64,000 nt of DNA from NCBI GenBank assembly GCA_965248715.1, contig CBDFKB010000006.1, positions 1-64,000 of the forward strand, read 5' to 3'. Origin of the DNA: CBDFKB01 sp965248715. GTDB lineage: Bacteria > Pseudomonadota > Alphaproteobacteria > Rhizobiales > Rhizobiaceae. Position 1 is the stretch's first letter; every line of letters starts with the position of its first letter. The notes beneath the pieces were generated by a model. That model searched no databases. It worked only from the letters and a program-made list of their open reading frames with translations, and was not told the origin of the DNA. Shown here piece by piece: positions 36,301 through 43,744 of this stretch. Made by a program: the position numbers and the translations under genes.

Positions 36301-37088
36301 CGGCACGGATTGCTGAGGAGGCGCGGGCGCTACGCAAAACCGGTCTCACGCAAGAAGAAGCCGAAATGCGGGCTGGATTTCGGGTGTTTGGTTCTAAACC
36401 GGGTTCCTATGGCGCTGGTCTACAGGCATTAATCGACGAGCGCGGGTGGGACGCCCGCGGCGACCTTGGCGAAGCGTTCATCGCCTGGGGCGGCTATGGC
36501 TATGGCGCCAACGGTGATGGCCAAGCCCTGCATGATGATTTTCGCGGCCGGCTTAAAACCATGCAGGCGGTTGTGCAAAACCAGGACAATCGCGAGCATG
36601 ATCTGCTCGATTCCGACGATTACTACCAGTTCGAGGGTGGCATGACGGCGGCGGTCGAAGCGGTTTCTGGTGCCCGGCCGGCGATCTATCACAATGACCA
36701 TTCGCGCCCGGAACGCCCGGTGATCCGCACGCTTGAGGAAGAAATTGCCCGGGTGGTGCGCGGCCGCGCGGCCAATCCGAAATGGATCGCCGGGGTGATG
36801 CGGCACGGTTATAAGGGCGCCTTCGAAATGGCGGCGACGGTCGACTATCTATTCGCCTTTTCCGCTACTACCGGCGCGGTGCGCGACCATCATTTTGATG
36901 CGGTCTATCAGGCCTATATCGGCGACGAGGCGGTGCGTAAATTCCTGGCTGAAAATAACCCGGCGGCGCTTGGCGAGATGGCGGAGCGTTTCTTGGAAGC
37001 GCAAGCGCGCGGTCTGTGGACGCCACGGTCCAATTCTGCCAAGTATCAGTTGGAAACCCTGATATCAAATAAACTCGATCTTGACTGA
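33345..37088 (+). CDS. cobN: Cobaltochelatase large subunit CobN
   Basis: The 1247-residue subunit binds hydrogenobyrinate a,c-diamide and inserts cobalt with ATP-hydrolysing partners CobS and CobT. It is full length, with recognisable blocks HMGKHGNLEWLPGK, ERGWDARGDLGEAFIAWGGYGYG and, near the end, RGRAANPKWIAGVMRHGYKGA. Its presence points to the late-cobalt-insertion (aerobic-type) route. The chelatase subunits CobS/CobT are not in the window. Confidence 0.96.
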   Translation: MHLLATTKGALNETGEAIDLGQDSAELLFLSAADTEIAAVAAAATGSNLTVRVANLMQLSHPMSVDLYCENTVAGSRLIVVRLLGGERYWPYGVAKLLETAQQKGCHLVVLPGDDRHDPNLAPFNTLGGDKVDAMWRYLVEGGPLNMRHLLDYCGFVLGGREAPPTAAPFIRAGLVWPGLARADLPTIANQWHQGGATVAICFYRALVQAGNLQPIYALIEALQRHGMNPLPIFLASLKDPISVDMVRELFRAAPPQIVINLTGFAVAAAGVDHVPTVLDENGAVVLQAVLAGASLEAWRGSSLGLGPRDLAMNIALPEIDGRVFTRAIAFKNPQNHDQMVQANIVVHTAEPGRVDFVARQAKAWARLRQLPAAERKVAIVLANYPNRDGRIGNGVGLDTPAGTVVVLNAMDDAGYRIDDIPQSGNTLIERLLAGATNAIGSSDQATNRLTLTNYLEHFKLMPAQLRQAVTERWGKPEADPHFDGAENAFAIAAIWLGNGLCGIQPARGYNIDPKETYHSPDLIPPHSYLAFYIWLKAVAKVDAVVHMGKHGNLEWLPGKALSLDETCWPEAALGAMANIYPFIVNDPGEGTQAKRRTSAVIVDHLTPPLTRAESYGPLADLEALVDEYYDASGMDVRRSLSLKKQILELATDGGLDLDAGIGHSDDEAERLTKLDAYLCDLKEMQIRDGLHVFGCSPQGRLKDDLVVALARVPRGLGAGGDASLQRALAADLGFAGFDPLDCEMAVPWNGPRPAQLADLSPESWRSNGDTVERIELLASRLVSGELEPEPKWSQALAVLHHIDETIRPRVERCGSSEIAGLLAALAGKFLAPGPSGAPTRGRTDVLPTGRNFYSVDNRAVPTPTAWTLGKKSAELLVTRYRQDHGQWPRAMGLTAWGTSNMRTGGDDIAQALALIGAEPNWDHGSRRVSGYEITPLAKLGRPRVDITLRISGFFRDAFPTQITLFDQAVRAIGTLDEEEADNPIAARIAEEARALRKTGLTQEEAEMRAGFRVFGSKPGSYGAGLQALIDERGWDARGDLGEAFIAWGGYGYGANGDGQALHDDFRGRLKTMQAVVQNQDNREHDLLDSDDYYQFEGGMTAAVEAVSGARPAIYHNDHSRPERPVIRTLEEEIARVVRGRAANPKWIAGVMRHGYKGAFEMAATVDYLFAFSATTGAVRDHHFDAVYQAYIGDEAVRKFLAENNPAALGEMAERFLEAQARGLWTPRSNSAKYQLETLISNKLDLD

Positions 37089-37143
37089 ATTGACGGCGTC
37101 GCGGCAGGGATTTGATCCGCAACCCGAACTTTGAGGACCGGCA

Positions 37144-37782
37144 ATGGCACAAAAGTCCGAACGGCTGAAAAATATGTCCGAACAAGAGATCGACAGCCGC
37201 CACGCCAACAAGATGCGAAAGAAAAAGGCCGCCCGTGACAAGATCATTGCCACCAAGACGATCGAAAAGGGGCTACTGATCGTTCATACCGGCAAGGGCA
37301 AGGGTAAGTCGACCGCCGGGTTCGGCATGGTGTTTCGCGCCCTTGGTAATGGCATGCGGGTCGGTGTGGTGCAGTTCGTCAAGGGCAAATGGAGCACTGG
37401 CGAACGGGTGGTGTTGGAAAAATTCGGCGATCAGGTGACCCTGGCCACCATGGGTGAGGGCTTTACCTGGGAGACCCAGGACCGCCGCCGCGACATTACC
37501 GCCGCCCGTGCCGCGTGGGATAGGGCCAAGGAAATGATCGCCGACGAGAACCTTGATCTGGTATTGTGCGACGAACTCAACATTGTGCTGCGCTATGACT
37601 ATCTCGATGTGGCGCAAGTGCTGGCTGCGCTGGAAAAACGCCCGCAGATGAAACACGTCATCATTACCGGCCGCAACGCCAAGGACGAACTGATCGAGGC
37701 GGCTGATCTGGTCACCGACATGACGATGATCAAACACCCGTTCCGCTCCGGTGTTAAAGCGCAGGTCGGGATCGAATATTGA
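37144..37782 (+). CDS. cobO: Cob(I)yrinic acid a,c-diamide adenosyltransferase
   Basis: A 212-residue CobO/BtuR-family adenosyltransferase that attaches the upper adenosyl ligand. The P-loop is HTGKGKGKSTA (48-58), VQFVKGKW follows, and DLVLCDELNIVLRYDYL and HVIITGRNA are family blocks. The N-terminal Lys-rich helix is typical of CobO. It lies 55 bp after cobN in the same direction. Confidence 0.95.
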   Translation: MAQKSERLKNMSEQEIDSRHANKMRKKKAARDKIIATKTIEKGLLIVHTGKGKGKSTAGFGMVFRALGNGMRVGVVQFVKGKWSTGERVVLEKFGDQVTLATMGEGFTWETQDRRRDITAARAAWDRAKEMIADENLDLVLCDELNIVLRYDYLDVAQVLAALEKRPQMKHVIITGRNAKDELIEAADLVTDMTMIKHPFRSGVKAQVGIEY

Positions 37783-37807
37783 CCGTTCGAACAAGTGCGA
37801 GCCAAAC

Positions 37808-38332
37808 ATGATCACTACAGCCTATGCGCGCACCATGGCGCGTTACAATCAATGGCAAAACGGCAGCCTGTATGGCGCCGCAGACGGCCTTAGCGAGGAC
37901 CAACGCAGACGTGATCGCGGTGCGTTCTTTGGCTCGATCCACGGCACCTTCAACCATCTGCTGTGGGCAGATCAAATCTGGCTGCACCGTTTTTCAGCGG
38001 CTCCGAAACCGGCGGCGACAAGCATTGCGCAATCGGTCGGGCAAATTGAGGACTGGGCCGAGCTAAAACGCGAGCGCGCGGTGTTCGATATGCAAATGAT
38101 CGATTGGGCGACGGGTCTGCGCGAGGATGATATTGCCGGTGAGTTGCGTTGGTACTCTGGAGCGCTTGGCAAAGAGGTAACCAATGAGCGGGCGCTGTTG
38201 CTTACTCATATTTTCAATCACCAGACCCATCATCGCGGCCAGCTTCACGCCATGTTGACGGCGGCTGGCGCCAGGCCTGATGCTACCGATTTGGCGTTCA
38301 TGCCGGAAACATTCACTGGCGTTACCGGGTAA
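37808..38332 (+). CDS. DinB-family protein
   Basis: A 174-residue four-helix-bundle protein. The metal-binding histidines are in GTFNHLLWADQIW (about 46-58) and HIFNHQTHHRGQLHAML (about 137-153). DinB-like proteins act as thiol-dependent metalloenzymes in some bacteria, but the role here is unknown. The ATG at 37808 lies 25 bp after cobO, so it may ride on the cobalamin operon. Confidence 0.88.
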   Translation: MITTAYARTMARYNQWQNGSLYGAADGLSEDQRRRDRGAFFGSIHGTFNHLLWADQIWLHRFSAAPKPAATSIAQSVGQIEDWAELKRERAVFDMQMIDWATGLREDDIAGELRWYSGALGKEVTNERALLLTHIFNHQTHHRGQLHAMLTAAGARPDATDLAFMPETFTGVTG

Positions 38333-38349
38333 CATTAGGGAATCAAAGG

Positions 38350-38925
38350 ATGGCGAACCGTTTTCTTGAGATCGGTTTCACGGACGCGGTGCGCAAGGTC
38401 CAGGAGAATATGGACAGCCGCAAGATTTATGCAAAGCGCGAAGCAGGTCCGACCACCAATGACCGCCTCGGCGACAAAGAAGCAGCGTTCATCGCTGCCC
38501 GCGACAGTTTCTATATGGCGACGGTCAGTGAAAGCGGATGGCCCTATGTGCAACATCGCGGCGGACCTGTCGGCTTTGTGCGGGTGCTCGGTGAGACCAG
38601 CATCGGTTTCGCCGATTTTGCCGGCAATCGGCAATATATCAGCACTGGCAATCTGACCGCGAACGATCGGGTCGCCCTGTTCTTTATGGATTATGCCAAC
38701 AAATTGCGGCTAAAGGCCTATGGCCACGCCGAAATCATTTCGCGCGACGATACGATAACCCTCGAACGCCTGACGGTGGCGGACTATCGGGCCAGGATTG
38801 AGCGCGGCATCGTCATACACATCGAAGCGCTGGACTGGAACTGCCCGCAGCACATCACTCCGCGCCTGACGCTGGAGGAGTTCGACACCATCGCCGGTAT
38901 GCTCGAAGCGGATGGCGTAAGCTAA
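38350..38925 (+). CDS. Pyridoxamine 5'-phosphate oxidase-like flavin-binding protein
   Basis: A 191-residue split-barrel protein. AFIAARDSFYMATVSESGWPYVQHRGGP (about 46-73) is the flavin-binding segment, and GFADFAGNRQYISTGNL follows. This PPOX subgroup often binds FMN or F420 and reduces or binds small molecules. It lies 17 bp after the DinB gene. A role in cobalamin metabolism is possible but not shown. Confidence 0.85.
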   Translation: MANRFLEIGFTDAVRKVQENMDSRKIYAKREAGPTTNDRLGDKEAAFIAARDSFYMATVSESGWPYVQHRGGPVGFVRVLGETSIGFADFAGNRQYISTGNLTANDRVALFFMDYANKLRLKAYGHAEIISRDDTITLERLTVADYRARIERGIVIHIEALDWNCPQHITPRLTLEEFDTIAGMLEADGVS

Positions 38926-39043
38926 ACTTTATCCCAATCAGTCGCCATCAGCGCCACCCTTGCTCGCCGCCGCCCTTGCTCCATATCGCTGCTGGTGCGA
39001 AGATCGTCGAATGGAGCCGTGCGGCGGTGCAGGAGGTAACGCG

Positions 39044-39475
39044 ATGGCGAACGGGTTGGTGCATTCGATTAGAGCTTATTTCGAGGCTAACAAGAGCGTT
39101 CGCCGTGTTGCTGAAGACCCGCAATTAACCGCGGAATTGATCTTGCTGGTGCGGATGTTGTTTGCCGACGGCGAATTGAAGGGCGACGAATTGGAAGGGT
39201 TTAAGCGCATTTGCGCCAATTCCTTTGCAATCCCCAAGGAAGATGTGCCCGAGGTAGTAAAATTTCTGCGCGACTTCGGTTATGAGACTTCGAGCGACAA
39301 TGCGGCGTTGATGTTCGACGAGCTCGATACCGAGCGCAAGCAGATGTTGCTGGTCCATATGCTGCGGCTTGCCAAGTCGGATCAGCAATTGCACCCGAGG
39401 GAAGCCGAATTGATCCGCAAGACCGCCGCTATTTTGCGCCTTTCGCCGGAAGACATGCAGCGGCTCGGCGGGTAG
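39044..39475 (+). CDS. TerB-family (tellurite resistance-like) protein
   Basis: A 143-residue all-helical TerB-like protein: LILLVRMLFADGELKGDELEGF (about 31-52) and a second similar helix pair, ML RLAKSDQQLHPREAELI, with conserved Asp/Glu that probably bind metal. The ribosome site AGGAGGTAAC before the ATG at 39044 is strong and rules out the longer upstream frame. Actual tellurite resistance is not implied. Confidence 0.82.
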   Translation: MANGLVHSIRAYFEANKSVRRVAEDPQLTAELILLVRMLFADGELKGDELEGFKRICANSFAIPKEDVPEVVKFLRDFGYETSSDNAALMFDELDTERKQMLLVHMLRLAKSDQQLHPREAELIRKTAAILRLSPEDMQRLGG

Positions 39476-39793
39476 CGCATCAAACTTGTGCGGACAAAGT
39501 CGTTGGCGGGACGGTTTTGGCCGTATTCCAGTTTGCCGCGCTTTGGTTTTGCGGTAGGGTAAGCTCAGACGGTGCCTCCCGCAGGCGGGCGTTGAGCAGT
39601 TCATCTACCATCGCGGATGAGCCGACCTCAATGTCGCATGCATCTGATGGGGCTGAAAGCAATTCCGGTGCGGTTGACCCAACATGGGAACCAAGTTCGG
39701 AGCTGTCATTGCATACTGGCCGGCGCGTGGGCGCCGCTTGGTCTGTATTGCCTCAAGGGCCGTTTGAACGTGATAACCTTGAGGAGAATTTCC
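39476..39793. other. 318-bp leader region with a strong hairpin
   Basis: A hairpin GCTCAGACG/CGTTGAGC with the inner GCC/GGC stem lies at 39563-39597, and GGCGC/GGCGCC inverted blocks lie near 39720-39740. I looked for a second cobalamin riboswitch and found no B12 box. It may be a leader for the small gene and cbiX downstream. Confidence 0.4.
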
Positions 39794-39973
39794 GTGAAAT
39801 CATTCCATTATCTTCTTTCCGCTGTGGTTCTAGCTCTGCCGGCTTCGGCATTAGCCGATCCGGGCCATGGGACGTCGGGGGTTCATTGGCACGGTGGTGA
39901 CATGGCGGCGACCGGCGCCGTTGCCCTGCTGGCTGCTTTCTTTGTCGCGACGCGCTGGCGTAAAAACCCATGA
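39794..39973 (+). CDS. Small His-rich exported membrane protein (DUF6732-like)
   Basis: A 59-residue protein starting at GTG 39794 with GAGGAG 7 bases upstream. It has a signal peptide cleaving after SALA, then DPGHGTSGVHWHGGD and one transmembrane segment ending in TRWRKNP. Small proteins of this shape accompany cobalamin genes in other alphaproteobacteria. The His cluster suggests metal binding in the periplasm. Function is inferred only. Confidence 0.65.
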   Translation: MKSFHYLLSAVVLALPASALADPGHGTSGVHWHGGDMAATGAVALLAAFFVATRWRKNP

Positions 39974-40016
39974 AACCCACTACCGCCCATAAACACTAAA
40001 CCCAGGAGAAAATTTG

Positions 40017-41156
40017 ATGTCGGGCAAGACCGGAATCATGGTGTGCGGCCACGGTAGCCGCAACCAAAACGCAATGCGCGAATTCGCCAGTGTCGCAGAA
40101 GGGTTGAAATTGCGTCGCCCGGATGTGCCGGTCGAATATGGCTATCTGGAATTTGCCAATCCGGTGATCTCGCACGGTCTCGACCGGTTGCGCGAACAAG
40201 GGGTTAGGGATGTGTTGGCGGTGCCCGGCATGCTTTTTGCCGCCGGCCATGCCAAAAACGATATCCCGTCGGTGCTCAACACCTACCAGGCGCAGCATCC
40301 GGGCATGACCATCCGCTATGGCCGCGAACTTGGCATCGATTTGCGCATGATCCGCGCCGCCGGCGACCGCATTCGCGAAGCGGTGGAACGGGCTGACGGC
40401 GAAAATCGGCCGGTAGCGCTACACGATACCTTGCTGATGGTGGTCGGGCGCGGCGCCTCGGACCCGGACGCCAATTCCAATGTCTCGAAGGTTATGCGCA
40501 TGTTGTGGGAGGGGCTCGGCTTCGGCTGGGCCGAGGTATGTTATTCCGGGGTCACCTTTCCCCTGGTCGAGCCCGGTCTGAGCCACGCAGCCAAGCTTGG
40601 CTACAAGCGCATTGTCGTCTTTCCCTATTTCCTGTTCACCGGCGTGTTGGTGAAGCGCATTTACGCCCATACCGATTTGGTGGCGATCCGGTTTCCGGAT
40701 ATCGAATTCGTCAAGGCTAACTATCTCAACGACCATCCGCTGGTGCTCGATACTTTCGTGGACCGGATCGAGGAAATCGTCGCCGGCGCCAATTTGATGA
40801 ATTGCCAGATGTGCAAGTACCGCGAACAGGTGCTGGGGTTCGAAGACCAGGTCGGCTTGGCCCAGGCGAGCCACCATCATCACGTCGAGGGGATCGGCGG
40901 CGGGTTGGAAAACTGCCCGTGCAATGGCGATTGTGACGCCTCGTGTCGCGACGAAGCGTTTTGCCGCCAGCATGGTCTGCCGTTTACGCCGCTGCAAAGC
41001 CACGACCACGGCGACCATGATCACGGGCCCAGCGATCACGACCACAGCCACGACCACGGCGACCATGATCACGGGCATGATCATCACCATCATCCCTATC
41101 CCCATGCCGATCATCCGCATGGGCCGAAATCCATGGAACGCCAGGGCAAGGGCTGA
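40017..41156 (+). CDS. cbiX: CbiX-type sirohydrochlorin chelatase with His/Cys-rich C-terminus
   Basis: A 379-residue two-domain CbiX protein. The first domain starts MVCGHGSRNQNAMREFA, the second VVGRGASDPDANSNV. After them comes MNCQMCKYREQVLGFE (an MxCxxC motif, a candidate iron-sulfur site), a Cys cluster NCPCNGDCDASC, and an extremely His/Asp-rich tail (about residues 325-370). CbiX inserts cobalt into sirohydrochlorin in the early-insertion route; next to CobN its role is open. The ATG at 40017 has CAGGAGAA upstream, and the stop overlaps cobH. Confidence 0.92.
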   Translation: MSGKTGIMVCGHGSRNQNAMREFASVAEGLKLRRPDVPVEYGYLEFANPVISHGLDRLREQGVRDVLAVPGMLFAAGHAKNDIPSVLNTYQAQHPGMTIRYGRELGIDLRMIRAAGDRIREAVERADGENRPVALHDTLLMVVGRGASDPDANSNVSKVMRMLWEGLGFGWAEVCYSGVTFPLVEPGLSHAAKLGYKRIVVFPYFLFTGVLVKRIYAHTDLVAIRFPDIEFVKANYLNDHPLVLDTFVDRIEEIVAGANLMNCQMCKYREQVLGFEDQVGLAQASHHHHVEGIGGGLENCPCNGDCDASCRDEAFCRQHGLPFTPLQSHDHGDHDHGPSDHDHSHDHGDHDHGHDHHHHPYPHADHPHGPKSMERQGKG

Positions 41157-41791
41157 TGGTACCGGACTATCTGCGCGACCCTGCCGAGATTTACCGCCGC
41201 TCATTCGCCCTGGTCGAGCAAGAGGCCCGGTTCGGCGCATTGAATCCAGGCCAGCGCACGATTGCCACGCGGTTGATCCACGCCTGCGGCATGACCGACA
41301 TCGCCGAAACGTTGGTATTTTCCAGTTCCGCCGTTGCAAGTGGGGTGGCGGCGTTACAGGGCGGTTGTGCGATTTTCACCGATGTGGAAATGGTACGCTC
41401 AGGCATCATCCAGGCTCGCTTGCCGGCTGCCAATCCACGGATTTGCACCCTTGGCGACGATGGGGTCGCGGCCCATGCAGCAAAAATCGGCAATACCAGG
41501 TCGGCGGCGGCGGTCGATTTATGGGACGATCAGCTCAAGGGCGCAATCGTTGCGATTGGCAATGCGCCGACTGCATTGTTTAGGCTGCTCGAGCGGGTTG
41601 ATGAAGGTGCGCCATGCCCGGCGCTGATCCTCGGCTTCGCGGTCGGATTTGTCGGTGCGGCAGAATCGAAAGCGGAACTGATTGCCGCACCACGTGGCTG
41701 TGAATTAATTGCCCTGCCAGGCAGGCGCGGCGGCAGTGCGCTAGCCGCTGCCGCCGTCAACGCGCTCGCCGGATTGGCCAGCAATGAGTAA
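41156..41791 (+). CDS. cobH: Precorrin-8X methylmutase
   Basis: A 211-residue enzyme that moves the C11 methyl to C12, giving hydrogenobyrinate. RLIHACGMTDIAETLVFS (about 39-56, with catalytic His) and FTDVEMVRSGI are family motifs; GFAVGFVGAAESK is near the C-terminus. It overlaps the cbiX stop by one base and cobL by 8 bases, indicating translational coupling. Confidence 0.95.
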   Translation: MVPDYLRDPAEIYRRSFALVEQEARFGALNPGQRTIATRLIHACGMTDIAETLVFSSSAVASGVAALQGGCAIFTDVEMVRSGIIQARLPAANPRICTLGDDGVAAHAAKIGNTRSAAAVDLWDDQLKGAIVAIGNAPTALFRLLERVDEGAPCPALILGFAVGFVGAAESKAELIAAPRGCELIALPGRRGGSALAAAAVNALAGLASNE

Positions 41792-43001
41792 ACCCTGGCT
41801 CCACATTATCGGCATTGGCGAAGACGGCCTCGACAGCCTGTCGGCTGCTGCGCGGCAAATTTTGCTCGACGCCGAGGTGATTGTCGGCGGCGAGCGGCAC
41901 CACGGACTGTCATTGGAAATTACCGCCGAACGTTTGTCCTGGCCGTCGCCGTTTGACGCCATGATCGAGACGATCAAGGGTCTGAAGGGCCGGCGTGTGG
42001 TGATATTGGTGACCGGTGATCCGCTATGGTATTCGGTCGGTGCGCGTATCACCAAGGCGATTAATGCCAGCGAAATCCGCTTTCACCCGCAATTATCCGC
42101 ATTCCAATTAGCGGCATGCCGGCTTGGCTGGAGCCTGCCCGATTGCGAAACCCTGACTGTGCATGGCCGTGCCGACAGTCAGATCGTGCCTTATTTCGCA
42201 CCCGGGGTTCGCATGTTGGTGTTGGCGAAAGACGCAACCAGTCCGGCCGCGGTGGTCAACTTACTGGTGGAGCGTGGCTTCGGCGAAAGCCGTATATGGG
42301 CGCTGGCAGCGCTTGGCGGCAAGGACGAACAGTTATTTGTCGGCACCGCATCTGATTGGCACCACACCGTGCCCGACTTTCACACAATGGCGATCGAATG
42401 CTTGGTTGGCCCCGATGCGGTTTGGCATCCACGCCTAGCCGGCCTGCCGGAAGACGCCTTTGTCCATGACGGGCAGATCACCAAACGCGAGGTTCGGGCG
42501 GCGACGCTTGCCCGGCTGGCGCCTTACCCAAACGCAATTATGTGGGACATCGGTGCCGGCTGCGGTTCGGTGTCGATCGAATGGATGCGTTCGGCGCGCG
42601 AGGCTTGCGCCTACGCCATCGAGCCGGTCGCAGAGCGATGCGCGATGATCGCCGCTAACGCAAAGCAACTCGGCACCGAGAAAATCCGCATCATTAAGGG
42701 CCATGCGCCCACAGCGTTGGTCGATCTGCCGGCGCCGGACGCGGTGTTCATTGGCGGCGGCATTGGCGACCAACAGGTGTTCGACTTTGCCTTTGCCGCG
42801 CTCAAACCAGGCGGCCGGCTGGTCGCTAATGTGGTGACGGTGGAAGGGGAAAACCGGCTTGGCGCGCTTTATCATGCCCATGGCGGTGAGATGAGCCGGA
42901 TCGCGGTCGAGCGCCTCCATCCAGTCGGCAGATTGAACGGCTGGCGGTCGCTGATGAGCGTTACTCAATGGGCGGTGGTAAAATCATCGGAGCAACCCTG
43001 A
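41784..43001 (+). CDS. cobL: Precorrin-6Y C5,15-methyltransferase (decarboxylating)
   Basis: A 405-residue fusion of CbiE (N-terminal tetrapyrrole methylase, starting IIGIGEDGLDSLSAAARQ, with VTGDPLWYSVG) and CbiT (C-terminal, WDIGAGCGSVSIEW as SAM motif). It methylates C5 and C15 and decarboxylates ring C acetate. It overlaps cobH and ends in a TGATG overlap with cobI. Confidence 0.95.
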   Translation: MSKPWLHIIGIGEDGLDSLSAAARQILLDAEVIVGGERHHGLSLEITAERLSWPSPFDAMIETIKGLKGRRVVILVTGDPLWYSVGARITKAINASEIRFHPQLSAFQLAACRLGWSLPDCETLTVHGRADSQIVPYFAPGVRMLVLAKDATSPAAVVNLLVERGFGESRIWALAALGGKDEQLFVGTASDWHHTVPDFHTMAIECLVGPDAVWHPRLAGLPEDAFVHDGQITKREVRAATLARLAPYPNAIMWDIGAGCGSVSIEWMRSAREACAYAIEPVAERCAMIAANAKQLGTEKIRIIKGHAPTALVDLPAPDAVFIGGGIGDQQVFDFAFAALKPGGRLVANVVTVEGENRLGALYHAHGGEMSRIAVERLHPVGRLNGWRSLMSVTQWAVVKSSEQP

Positions 43002-43744
43002 TGACCGGCATTTTATATGGCATCGGTGTGGGCCCCGGCGATCCTGAACTGATCACGGTCAAGGCACTAAAGATTTTGCAGCGCTCCAAGGTGGTGGCCT
43101 ATCCGGCACCTGATGTTGGCGAAAGCTTCGCCCGCGCGATCGCTGCCGAACATATGCTTGGTGACGCTGAGGAAATTCCGATTGTCATTCCCATGCGGAG
43201 CGAGCGTTTTCCGGCCCGCTTGGTCTATGATGAAGCGGCCAAGCGGATCGAAGCCCATTTGGCGGCTGGAATATCGGTGACCGTGTTGTGTGAGGGCGAT
43301 CCGTTTTTCTACGGCTCGTTTATGTATCTGCACGAACGGCTCGCCGACCGTTACCGATGTGAGATAGTACCTGGCGTGTCATCGCTGATGGCGTCGGCGG
43401 CCGCGCTTGGCCGGCCGTTGGCGGCGCGCAACGATGTGTTGACGGTCATTCCGGCGCCACTTGATGATCGAGCGATTGCGGCAAAGCTTGCCGCCGCCGA
43501 TGCGGTGGCGATCATCAAGGTCGGGCGACATTTTGCGCGTATGGTGCGGCTGATCGACCAGGCCGGACTAACCGCCCACGCCTGTTTTCTTGAGCGCATC
43601 AGCCTATCGAACCAAAAGATCATGCGGTTGGCGGATGCACAATTTGAAACCGCACCATATTTTTCCATGATCCTGATCTATCGTGGTGCCGAACCGTTCG
43701 TCGCCCGTCTGCCGGTCGGTGGCGTGGCGGAGCAAATATCATGA
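43001..43744 (+). CDS. cobI: Precorrin-2 C20-methyltransferase
   Basis: A 247-residue tetrapyrrole methylase. GIGVGPGDPELITVKAL near residue 7 and VLCEGDPFFYGSFMYL are SAM-binding motifs, and IVPGVSSLMASAA is typical. I chose the ATG at 43001 that overlaps the cobL stop rather than the ATG at 42968 inside cobL. It overlaps cobJ by 4 bases. Confidence 0.95.
   Translation: MTGILYGIGVGPGDPELITVKALKILQRSKVVAYPAPDVGESFARAIAAEHMLGDAEEIPIVIPMRSERFPARLVYDEAAKRIEAHLAAGISVTVLCEGDPFFYGSFMYLHERLADRYRCEIVPGVSSLMASAAALGRPLAARNDVLTVIPAPLDDRAIAAKLAAADAVAIIKVGRHFARMVRLIDQAGLTAHACFLERISLSNQKIMRLADAQFETAPYFSMILIYRGAEPFVARLPVGGVAEQIS

Noticed and set aside
39476..39793. Second cobalamin riboswitch
   Set aside because: A hairpin and some GGTGCC-like sequence exist, but no B12 box (GCCAGGAGACC-type) was found.
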